Positions 1 to 5,446 of a stretch of 6,005 nt of DNA are shown here, in pieces; the stretch's first letter is position 1, and each line of letters opens with the position of its first letter. A program made the position numbers and the translations under genes. The notes under the pieces are model-generated. The model was not told where the DNA came from and searched no databases. It was given only the letters and a program-made list of their open reading frames with translations. The stretch is from Candidatus Brocadiaceae bacterium (lineage in GTDB: Bacteria; Planctomycetota; Brocadiia; SM23-32). Location of the stretch: positions 1-6,005 of the forward strand of contig PUNP01001022.1 of assembly GCA_003551785.1 (NCBI GenBank), read 5' to 3'.

Positions 1-1258
1 GCCAACGTGAAGCACTTTGCAAAGCAACAACGCTGATGCGCGAGGCCAGAATATGTGCTTCGAATATTTCTCTGTTTTTCTTCACCTTCTCACGCATGAA
101 CTGCAGCTTCTCGTGGTTATCCAGTGACTTTGACAGCCGCTCATCAAATCCCGCCTCGTCGGCAAACCGCAGAGTTTTCACAACATCCGCTGCGCTGTCG
201 GCATACAAGAAAAGAAATTCTTCACGGGAAATAGTCATCGATAAAGACTCCCAGAACGTTTCAGCCGCCTGCTGATGGGATATGCCAAAAAAATCGTCAA
301 TAAAATCAGCTGTCTCTATCGGCCAATCTGCAGTGCGGGCATCCTTCAAAGCTTTACCGCAGACAGCAATAACCGGGAAGACCGTATCTCGCAGCACACG
401 GAACGATTCCCAAAAGGTATTGACCACTCCCAGACACTTATCGCGGGGAATCCGGGCCGCCAGATCAATCATGCCGTTAGTATTCTGGAAATTTTCAGGG
501 GCGGGCTGGATCATTGTTTGAATAGCAGGAACACAAATAACTCTGAACCCGGCCGCGGCACTGGGCCATATTTTCTCTTCGGGAATATCCTTGTAATGCC
601 AGTGGGCCATCACAATGTCACGGGGAAGGATGTCAAGCAATTCGGGATGCTTTTCCATTCCATCCGCCCACATCACCATTGTTTTTCCGAGGGATTTGAC
701 CGTTTCGTATACGGTTTTGACATGTTGGGCAAACACCCACCAATCCGGCCGGCCGGCACTTCTTTGGCTGCAGCGCGGGCAACCGGCAAAAACGGCCTCA
801 TCAAGTCCGGCGTGGAAAAAACGGCTCGGGAAAAGTTCCGAGACCTCCTCGATAATAGGGCGCAGCACATCCATAGTCTCGGGATGGGAGGGGCAGATGG
901 CATTATGCCCGTAGGGCAGACCATCGAAAAGGTGCTTGAAACGTTCATGCCCCGTGATCCACAGCGAATGCCCCAATGTTTCCACTTCCGGCACGACGTC
1001 AATTCCTAGTTCAGAGGCTTTTTTAATAAATTCAGATGTCTGATCCTTACTGAAAGCATAGGGGGATGCAAGTTCAGGATAAGATTCGAGTTCGAGCGCC
1101 ATACCTTCGTCATCACAGAAGTGCCACCATAGCGTATTGTATCCCCAACGACTCAGCAGAGGAAGCAAATCATCATAAAACTCATGACGTTCGGTAAGTC
1201 GCGCAGGGTCCAGCATTATTCCACGAACTGCAAATTCTGCGTTTTTTTCACCAATCAT
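1..1258 (-). CDS. GH20-like beta-N-acetylhexosaminidase catalytic domain protein (partial, C-terminus beyond left edge)
   Basis: Translating the minus strand from the ATG at 1258 gives 419 residues with no stop up to the left edge, so the C-terminus is missing. The protein starts almost directly in a GH20-type TIM barrel. VRGIMLD near residue 11 resembles the RGxMLD strand. The stretch around residues 40-60 (WWHFCDDEG then LELESYPEL) matches the family LHLTDDQGW and YPEL region. PEVETLGH at 90-97 corresponds to PEIDMPGH. FFHAGLDEA at 147-155 corresponds to the catalytic HxGxDE, giving D153 and E154 as the probable substrate-assisting Asp and acid Glu. MVMWADGME at 194-202 fits the later Trp strand. 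GH20 enzymes release terminal GlcNAc/GalNAc. No signal peptide or N-terminal GH20b domain is visible, so a cytoplasmic enzyme or a divergent relative is possible. The start is supported by AAAAGGAG nine bases upstream. Catalytic motif is clear; exact substrate is unknown. Confidence 0.82.
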   Translation of the reverse strand, partial: MIGEKNAEFAVRGIMLDPARLTERHEFYDDLLPLLSRWGYNTLWWHFCDDEGMALELESYPELASPYAFSKDQTSEFIKKASELGIDVVPEVETLGHSLWITGHERFKHLFDGLPYGHNAICPSHPETMDVLRPIIEEVSELFPSRFFHAGLDEAVFAGCPRCSQRSAGRPDWWVFAQHVKTVYETVKSLGKTMVMWADGMEKHPELLDILPRDIVMAHWHYKDIPEEKIWPSAAAGFRVICVPAIQTMIQPAPENFQNTNGMIDLAARIPRDKCLGVVNTFWESFRVLRDTVFPVIAVCGKALKDARTADWPIETADFIDDFFGISHQQAAETFWESLSMTISREEFLFLYADSAADVVKTLRFADEAGFDERLSKSLDNHEKLQFMREKVKKNREIFEAHILASRISVVALQSASRW

Positions 1259-1280
1259 CAATAAAATCTCCTTTTCAAAA
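1259..1280 (-). promoter_or_regulatory. Ribosome binding site for the GH20-like gene
   Basis: On the minus strand the sequence AAAAGGAG followed by ATTTTATTG precedes the ATG at 1258, a nine-base spacing. This fixes the start of a gene that runs off the window. A TTG codon lies in frame immediately before the ATG, but the spacing favours the ATG. Confidence 0.7.
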
Positions 1281-1304
1281 TAATTCAAGGTTTTCGTCAT
1301 TTGC

Positions 1305-1344
1305 ATTATAATTGTAGTTTGCAAATTTTCGAAAATTGCACTAC
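1305..1344 (-). promoter_or_regulatory. Putative promoter and operator of the GH20-like gene
   Basis: A perfect TATAAT lies on the minus strand at 1310-1305, 46 bases before the start codon. The position where a -35 box would sit (1328-1333) reads TTCGAA, a poor match to TTGACA, and is the centre of an imperfect palindrome spanning 1314-1344. Its arms begin GTAGTTTGCAA and end TTGCACTAC, around the perfect core AATTTTCGAAAATT (1323-1336). A weak -35 inside a palindrome suits either an activator-dependent promoter or a repressor that blocks it. The -10 and palindrome are seen directly; the regulatory role and the regulator are inferred. Confidence 0.5.
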
Positions 1345-1420
1345 ATGTTGTACATTTGGCGAGACGAAAGTGTCTATATGTAGGATAGGTACTCCAAAAC
1401 TTGCAAACTACAAATTATAA
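1306..1420. repeat. Long imperfect inverted repeat, arms 1306-1329 and 1396-1420
   Basis: The left arm (24 bases) and the reverse complement of the right arm (25 bases) match except for one mismatch and one single-base gap. Both contain GTAGTTTGCAA/TTGCAAACTAC and a TTATAAT end. The arms are 66 bases apart. The right arm overlaps the last four codons and the TAG stop of the sulfatase gene; the left arm contains the -10 of the GH20-like gene. No flanking target-site duplication is visible (CATTTGCA on the left, CCCGCTCC on the right). It could be a pair of operator sites able to loop, an RNA stem-loop, or the termini of a 115-bp MITE-like element. The symmetry is certain; its role is not. Confidence 0.6.
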
Positions 1421-2802
1421 CCCGCTCCAGTATAATCCCGCACCGGGATGGGGCCGTAGCCGAGTTCCGAGAGTCTTTTTCGAAATACCTTGATATCCCC
1501 GGCATATTCCGGATCACCCGCCACGTTCTGTTTTTCATCGGGGTCTTTAGCAAGATCAAAAAGCACTTCAGAAATATCCTCTCCGTAATACTGATATTTT
1601 AAAGCATCCCGTTTGATCATAACATGATCTTTTCCCGAGCGCCTGATGTGGGAAATAGATTCGTTATGCCAGCTGCACTCATCTCCCTTCAAAAGGGGAA
1701 CAAGGCTGCGGCTGTCCAGCCCTTCCGGAATCGGTATGCCGCATAGTTCGCATATAGTGGCAAAAAGGTCGCACAGATTAACATTTTTATCGCATACTCT
1801 TCCACCGCCGAATTCCTTCGGCCATCTGATAATCAGCGGTACCCTCGCGCTTGCTTCGTAAAAACGTGTTTTTTCCCATATTCCATGCTGGCCGAGCATC
1901 TCGCCGTGGTCGCTGGTGTAGATAACTATCCAGTCATCAATATCCTGCCCGACCTCATGCAGTTTTTCGAGTATAGTGCCGAAATGTTCATCAATGGTTT
2001 CAACCATTCCGTAATATGCTGCAGTTGCACGTTTTATATCTCTATAACTGAAATCCACCGGTTTGTTCTGCTGACTGAGAGAAAGCACCGGATGATCGCA
2101 GGGTGTATCGGTATAAACTGAAACCCTGTTCAGGTAATGTTTGAACTTTGCCTCGTCAGTGAAAAAAGGGTAATGTGGTTGCAAAAGACTCAGCTTCAGA
2201 AGAAGAGGGCCGGGATGCTGGCGGAAACCGGGCGGGCGGTCATAATGGGGATCGCAAAAAAATTCTTCAATAAAATGCTCGGCGGCGTCAGTTGCCATCG
2301 TGTCAAAATGCTGATAGGGTCCATTCGCAATACCTGCACGCTTCACTTCTTTTTCGTTTGACCACTTCCCTGTCCCCGGTTCGCGTTCATAGTGGTCAAA
2401 CTCATCCTCCAGGCGGTTTTTAATGTATTGAGGCTTTACCGTTGCATCGGGGGCTATTCTGGTAGTCCATCCCTGCATCTGGTCCGGGCCTTCATGGTGA
2501 AGTTTGCCGCTGCATACCGTATTATAGGCATAACGCGACAGTTCACGGGCAAACGTCCTGTATCCTGGTTTCAGGTCCACCCAGCCCTCACAACCACATG
2601 TTTTGGGCAGCTTGCCGCTCATCATGCACTGGCGCGCAGGAACGCAGATCGGGGAGGGGGTGTATGCGTTTACGAACACCACCCCTGATTCCGCTAGCCG
2701 GTCCAGGTGGGGGGTGCGAACGACATTATTACCTTCAAAACCCGTAACATCGGCCCTGTGTTCGTCGGACATCAAAAAAAGTATATTAGGTCTTTTGACC
2801 AT
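1408..2802 (-). CDS. Type I (formylglycine-dependent) sulfatase, arylsulfatase A / choline-sulfatase superfamily
   Basis: This 464-residue protein hydrolyses a sulfate ester, probably on a sulfated sugar. The N-terminal strand RPNILFLMSDEHR supplies metal ligand D13 (with E14). ICVPARQCMMSGKLP at 52-66 is the CxPxR sulfatase signature: C53 is the residue converted to formylglycine and R57 stabilises it. GKLHH around K100-H103, QPHYPF with H210, TSDHGEML with D298 and H299, and K311 supply the remaining active-site and Ca-binding positions. The C-terminal subdomain includes LFDLAKDPDEKQNVAGD at 415-430, typical of the superfamily. Length is normal. There is no signal peptide; the catalytic strand starts at residue 4, so it looks cytoplasmic unless the true start is missed. 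A weak AAGGGA lies nine bases upstream of the ATG. Maturation would need an FGE or anSME, neither present here. The sulfated substrate cannot be read from sequence. Confidence 0.95.
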   Translation of the reverse strand: MVKRPNILFLMSDEHRADVTGFEGNNVVRTPHLDRLAESGVVFVNAYTPSPICVPARQCMMSGKLPKTCGCEGWVDLKPGYRTFARELSRYAYNTVCSGKLHHEGPDQMQGWTTRIAPDATVKPQYIKNRLEDEFDHYEREPGTGKWSNEKEVKRAGIANGPYQHFDTMATDAAEHFIEEFFCDPHYDRPPGFRQHPGPLLLKLSLLQPHYPFFTDEAKFKHYLNRVSVYTDTPCDHPVLSLSQQNKPVDFSYRDIKRATAAYYGMVETIDEHFGTILEKLHEVGQDIDDWIVIYTSDHGEMLGQHGIWEKTRFYEASARVPLIIRWPKEFGGGRVCDKNVNLCDLFATICELCGIPIPEGLDSRSLVPLLKGDECSWHNESISHIRRSGKDHVMIKRDALKYQYYGEDISEVLFDLAKDPDEKQNVAGDPEYAGDIKVFRKRLSELGYGPIPVRDYTGAGYNL

Positions 2803-2833
2803 AGTTAATTTTCCCTTAAAATATAAGCTTAAG

Positions 2834-2851
2834 CGCCGGAATATCCCGGCG
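2834..2851 (-). other. GC-rich hairpin in the sulfatase leader
   Basis: CGCCGG (2834-2839) and CCGGCG (2846-2851) form a perfect six-pair stem with a six-base loop, 32 bases upstream of the sulfatase start codon. No T-run follows on either strand, so it is not a standard terminator. It could be an mRNA leader structure, or chance. Confidence 0.35.
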
Positions 2852-2990
2852 GGACGGAAAAACGGCTGCGGTGTGAGAAATCATCATGCAGCTATGAATC
2901 TGTATTCCACCGGCACAGGGCAGGGGAGTGTTAACATAAGCTTGGTTCACTGGATATTTACCGAACAACTTTCAACAAAGCAGGTGTCTG

Positions 2991-3107
2991 ATGAAAAGAT
3001 TATACTGTGGTTTCAATGCTGGATCAAGTCATTGTCATGTTGTTACGAAGGCCAGTGAAGGTGAATTTGCAGTGAATACTGAGATTCCGACAATGAACTG
3101 CAAATAA
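2991..3107 (+). pseudogene. Remnant of an IS110-like (DEDD) transposase N-terminus, copy A
   Basis: On the plus strand an ATG opens a 38-codon frame beginning MKRLYCGFNAGSSHCHVV, then reading EFAVNTEIPT, with a TAA at 3105. It aligns with a second copy at 5232-5404: 61 of 82 bases match by hand over 2966-3047 against the corresponding bases from 5207. IS110-family transposases begin with a short strand ending in GIDVxxxxxxV, whose Asp is the first DEDD catalytic residue. Here that Asp is Asn (GFN) and the protein stops after 38 residues instead of 300-450, so it cannot be a working transposase. It lies antisense to all neighbouring genes. An alternative is a remnant of an ASKHA-fold kinase, which starts similarly. 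Decay and relation to copy B are seen; family assignment is inferred. Confidence 0.5.
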
Positions 3108-3173
3108 CCGTTTAGGAAGATTGAACAGGTTTTCATCTTTTCGTGTCGGCTGTCATTCACCTGATTTGTTGGC

Positions 3174-3207
3174 TGGCAACCGGCAACTGACAACGAAAAC
3201 TAAGAAC
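3174..3207 (+). repeat. Degenerate heptanucleotide tandem repeat, about five units
   Basis: Successive units TGGCAAC, CGGCAAC, TGACAAC, GAAAAC (one base short) and TAAGAAC run head to tail, with a loose consensus NRRMAAC. It lies 40 bases downstream of the aldo/keto reductase stop, in non-coding DNA. Short intergenic heptad repeats of this kind occur in several bacterial genomes; no function is implied by the sequence. Confidence 0.5.
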
Positions 3208-3246
3208 GAGTTGAAAGAGGATAATGCAAAGGTCGCGGGGAACAGA

Positions 3247-4218
3247 TTAAGAAAGAACGCTGCCGGAAACGAGTTTTTCAATTCCTTCCATCTGTTCGGC
3301 TTCCAGCGGCTCGAACTCCGAGGCCAGTCTTGCGTTTTCCTCCAACTGCTTTAATTCAGTTATTCCCACAACTGCGGTGGAGACGGGCAGGCTCAGCACA
3401 TAGCCAAGCGCCTGTTTCATGGTGATGCCACGCTTGAAAATCTCCCCTCTACCGGTAACCTTCATACCGATTACGCCAGCATTTTTCTCGCGCGCCAGGG
3501 CAAAAAACTCTTCAAGATACTGCGTATCGTTCATCGCCCAGGGCCAGGCGGAGCTTCGGACAGGATTGAGGGTAATAAAGGTACATTCATAATCATAATG
3601 TTTCAAAGCTCTTATAAGCACCTTCGGGGAATGACTGCTTATACCGATATGGCGCACCACACCCTCGTCCTTAAGTTTTCTGAAAGCTTTCAGGGCGCCG
3701 TCCTGCGCCAAGACTTCGTCAAGCTGCTCGTCATCCTGAACACCGTGATGCTGATAAAGGTCGATATAATCCGTTCGGAGGCGCTTCAGGCTCTCCTCAC
3801 ACCCCTTCATCGCGCCGTCATAATCGTATTGTGGCGCTTTAGTAGCGAGAAAGACCTCCCCGCGCCGCTCCTCCAGCACCCTTCCTATATTCTCTTCACT
3901 GCCCCCGCGACCGTATCTGCTGGAAGTATCGATATAGTTGACCCCCAGGTCCAGTGCTCTGTTTATGATCTCGACCGCTTCATCGCTGCGGTCTCTGCGC
4001 TGCACGGTACTTTCGCCGCCAAGACTGAAAAGCTTTACATCAAGTCCCGTAGTCCCGAGCGGCCGCACCGGCATGGCGATCTCATCGCCTTGCTCGCCCG
4101 CCTTCACGACGGACGGGTGCCCCAGACCGCTCAGCCTGCTGACTCCATATCCAGCCGCAGCGGCCATAATCGACCTCAGCACTTCCCTGCGATTCATCCT
4201 ATCATTGGACATTACCAT
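3247..4218 (-). CDS. Aldo/keto reductase with twin-arginine (Tat) leader
   Basis: The ATG at 4218 gives 323 residues. AGGAGG lies nine bases upstream (4228-4233). A longer reading from 4278 would put this ribosome binding site inside the gene, and the ATG at 4224 is only three bases from it. Residues 9-15 (NRREVLR) form a twin-arginine motif at R10-R11, followed by an alanine-rich segment, with possible cleavage near residue 40. The AKR barrel starts at VRPLGTTGLDV (51-61). The catalytic tetrad is D97 and Y102 (YIDTSSRYG), K127 (ATKAPQ) and H158 (DLYQHHG). GMKVTGRG and the C-terminal STAVVGITELKQLEENA form the NAD(P)H-binding side. The family reduces carbonyls or oxidises sugar alcohols. Tat-exported oxidoreductases of this fold are common beside sugar-catabolic genes in Planctomycetota and Verrucomicrobiota. 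Substrate is unknown; a retained, uncleaved leader is also possible. Confidence 0.9.
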   Translation of the reverse strand: MVMSNDRMNRREVLRSIMAAAAGYGVSRLSGLGHPSVVKAGEQGDEIAMPVRPLGTTGLDVKLFSLGGESTVQRRDRSDEAVEIINRALDLGVNYIDTSSRYGRGGSEENIGRVLEERRGEVFLATKAPQYDYDGAMKGCEESLKRLRTDYIDLYQHHGVQDDEQLDEVLAQDGALKAFRKLKDEGVVRHIGISSHSPKVLIRALKHYDYECTFITLNPVRSSAWPWAMNDTQYLEEFFALAREKNAGVIGMKVTGRGEIFKRGITMKQALGYVLSLPVSTAVVGITELKQLEENARLASEFEPLEAEQMEGIEKLVSGSVLS

Positions 4219-4233
4219 GATCATACTCCTCCT
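4219..4233 (-). promoter_or_regulatory. Ribosome binding site deciding the aldo/keto reductase start
   Basis: On the minus strand AGGAGGAG (4233-4226) is followed by three in-frame ATGs at 4224, 4218 and 4212. From AGGAGG the spacings are 3, 9 and 15 bases, so 4218 is the best start. Confidence 0.7.
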
Positions 4234-4267
4234 GTAGAGAGTTCGTTGCGGCGAAAACGTAATATTC

Positions 4268-4298
4268 AATTTTTTCAAGCGCCGTCTTTGAAAAAATT
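4268..4298. repeat. Perfect 11-bp inverted repeat in the aldo/keto reductase leader
   Basis: AATTTTTTCAA (4268-4278) and TTGAAAAAATT (4288-4298) are exact reverse complements, separated by nine bases (GCGCCGTCT). The repeat sits 50 bases upstream of the aldo/keto reductase start and about 70 bases past the PHP stop. It may be an operator for the aldo/keto reductase promoter, or an AT-rich stem contributing to transcription termination after the PHP gene. Confidence 0.5.
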
Positions 4299-4315
4299 AT
4301 CTCTGCCACGGCAGA
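4291..4315 (-). terminator. Weak terminator-like hairpin downstream of the PHP gene
   Basis: On the minus strand TCTGCC (4315-4310) pairs with GGCAGA (4307-4302), followed after five bases by six T residues (4296-4291). The stem is short, the loop tight (two to four bases), and the T-run is offset, so it would be a weak terminator at best. It lies 52 bases after the PHP stop codon, where one would be expected. The T-run is shared with the 11-bp inverted repeat. Confidence 0.3.
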
Positions 4316-4366
4316 AAATCCAGGAGGCCACATGCTGCTCTTCCATCATCTGCATTGGTGATTTTT

Positions 4367-5131
4367 CTACTCCTTCTCCGGCCTCCATATCTGCTTTTCC
4401 GGAATCCCCAGTCCGTGCAGGATTCCCTCAGCATAGAAGGACTGTCCAAGCGTGTTAATATCATGTGCATCGCTCCCGACCGTGAATAACGCGCCGCTGT
4501 CAGCCAGTTTTTTCAGAAAATCCACATACAGACTTTTAAATCTGTCACTGAAAAGCGGATGAAAAAAAATGGCATGCGCATTGACTTCGATCGCACAGCG
4601 ATTATCAGAACTGGCTTCGGCCCAGGACTGTAGCATCTCATCCGGGACAGCCAGCAGAAGTTCCACCCAGAAATCCGCAGGGCGCTGTTTCACAATCTTC
4701 CTGCTGAACCAGAAAGGATGCACGAGCACATCCAGGAGTGGATTCTCCAGCGTTTTCATAAAATGCCGGTGCTGTATCTCGATGATCTCATCGGGATCGA
4801 ATGACTCTGTATATGGGGAATGGATTCCGCCTATAACGACTTCAAAACCGTAATCGCGATGTATTTCTTCACTGTAGGCAAAATCACCCTCGCATGCCTG
4901 ATAGTTCAGCTCCACGCCAAAGAACACCTCTATCTCGGTTTCGACGTCTTCTATATCGGATTTGATGTACCTGAATCGTTCGAGCCGGTCGAGTGTATTC
5001 AGGTGATCTGTTATTGCTATTTTCTTCAGTCCGATGCTCTCAGCTCTTCTTATGATATTCGGAACGGACAGCGTCTCGTTGCCGCATCTCTGATAGAAAG
5101 TATGTATATGGCAGTCAGTACCTTTTAACAT
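4367..5131 (-). CDS. PHP-domain metal-dependent phosphoesterase
   Basis: This is a 254-residue, single-domain protein of the polymerase-and-histidinol-phosphatase (PHP) superfamily, which binds up to three metal ions and usually hydrolyses phosphate esters. The ligands are visible in order: DCHIHT with H8 and H10, ITDH with D42 and H43, VELN with E74, GGIHS with H104, VHPFW with H138, and GSDAH with D221 and H223. IEVNAH at 181-186 is the conserved strand before the last motif. The length and layout resemble histidinol-phosphatase (HisJ) and YcdX-type proteins, but no histidine-biosynthesis genes are here, so that role is unlikely. There is no signal peptide, so it is cytoplasmic. GGAG lies six bases upstream of the ATG. 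Beside glycan-degrading genes it might act on a sugar phosphate or phosphorylated intermediate, which is inference only. Confidence 0.88.
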   Translation of the reverse strand: MLKGTDCHIHTFYQRCGNETLSVPNIIRRAESIGLKKIAITDHLNTLDRLERFRYIKSDIEDVETEIEVFFGVELNYQACEGDFAYSEEIHRDYGFEVVIGGIHSPYTESFDPDEIIEIQHRHFMKTLENPLLDVLVHPFWFSRKIVKQRPADFWVELLLAVPDEMLQSWAEASSDNRCAIEVNAHAIFFHPLFSDRFKSLYVDFLKKLADSGALFTVGSDAHDINTLGQSFYAEGILHGLGIPEKQIWRPEKE

Positions 5132-5217
5132 GAATTACTCCATTTAAAGAAAAAAAAGGGCATCTATCTGTCAGAATAGTTTTTTGTAAGACGTTCGTTA
5201 TTCAATCAACTTTTCCT

Positions 5218-5231
5218 AAAGGAGGTATCCG
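5218..5231 (+). promoter_or_regulatory. Intact Shine-Dalgarno of transposase remnant B
   Basis: AAAGGAGGT precedes the ATG at 5232 by five bases, close to the ideal anti-16S complement. It points to a formerly translated gene on the plus strand, antisense to its neighbours. The equivalent site in copy A has changed to AAAGCAGGT. Confidence 0.55.
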
Positions 5232-5404
5232 ATGAGAACATTGTATTGTGGTATTGATGTTGGGTCAAGTAACTTCATGTTGCTATGATGGAAAAGGACG
5301 ACAAATTCATAGTGGATAAAAAGAATTATTGCGAAAGGACAAGTATCGACGAAATTGTGGTGAGCAATCCCAAAGAGATTGCATGGGCCACTATACCCTC
5401 ATAA
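5232..5404 (+). pseudogene. Frameshifted remnant of an IS110-like (DEDD) transposase N-terminus, copy B
   Basis: From the ATG the frame reads MRTLYCGIDVGSSNF and stops at 5286. Compared with copy A, one base is missing at about 5274. In the shifted frame from 5276 the homology continues as HVAMMEKDDKFIVDKKNY, then on to a TAA at 5402. Here the catalytic Asp of GIDVGSS, lost in copy A, is retained. The frame covers about 57 residues, far short of a full transposase, and no clear homology is visible beyond 5404. A strong ribosome binding site is still present. IS110-family elements carry DEDD RuvC-like transposases and a non-coding end that makes the bridge RNA; if the family is right, part of that non-coding end could survive upstream (5132-5231). 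An ASKHA-type kinase remnant is the main alternative. Confidence 0.55.
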
Positions 5405-5446
5405 AACGATACTCAGGACAGGGATGGTGTTTCTTGACATCTACTT

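Larger units (their letters stand above)
2803..3246. other. 444-base gap: sulfatase leader, transposase remnant and heptad repeat
   Basis: There is no intact gene here. From right to left it holds: an AT-poor stretch next to the aldo/keto reductase stop without a convincing terminator; a degenerate seven-base repeat (3174-3207); a decayed transposase start on the plus strand (2991-3107); and the leader of the sulfatase gene with a hairpin at 2834-2851. I found no convincing -35/-10 pair for the sulfatase, although the gap is long enough to hold its promoter. Confidence 0.6.
5132..5446. other. 315-base gap between PHP and sialidase-like genes, with transposase remnant B
   Basis: Besides the PHP ribosome binding site (GGAG, 5138-5141) and the decayed transposase start on the plus strand (5232-5404), this AT-rich gap shows no intact gene. 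A run of eight A residues follows a short spacer near 5150. I see no convincing terminator after the sialidase-like stop (5447) and no strong promoter pair for the PHP gene. Confidence 0.55.

Noticed and set aside
673..1002. A 109-codon minus-strand frame
   Set aside because: It is another frame inside the GH20-like gene; the true frame spans the whole region and is open at the window edge.
275..1009. A 244-codon open frame on the plus strand
   Set aside because: It lies wholly antisense to the GH20-like gene, has no family-like motifs, and the minus strand reading carries a continuous catalytic-domain pattern.
2823..2943. ATAAGCTT occurring twice (2823 and 2936)
   Set aside because: Eight bases repeated in an AT-rich gap with no extended homology around them; expected by chance.
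2603..3058. A 151-codon plus-strand frame running from the sulfatase into the gap
   Set aside because: Its first half is antisense to the sulfatase start and its end crosses the transposase remnant in the wrong frame.
4332..4361. AGGAGG followed by an ATG on the plus strand between the aldo/keto reductase and PHP genes
   Set aside because: The frame closes after eight codons and has no sign of conservation; it is likely a chance match.
3598..4458. A 286-codon open frame on the plus strand
   Set aside because: It is antisense to the aldo/keto reductase and the end of the PHP gene, both with clear active-site motifs. Its low-complexity composition is that expected from reading the opposite strand.
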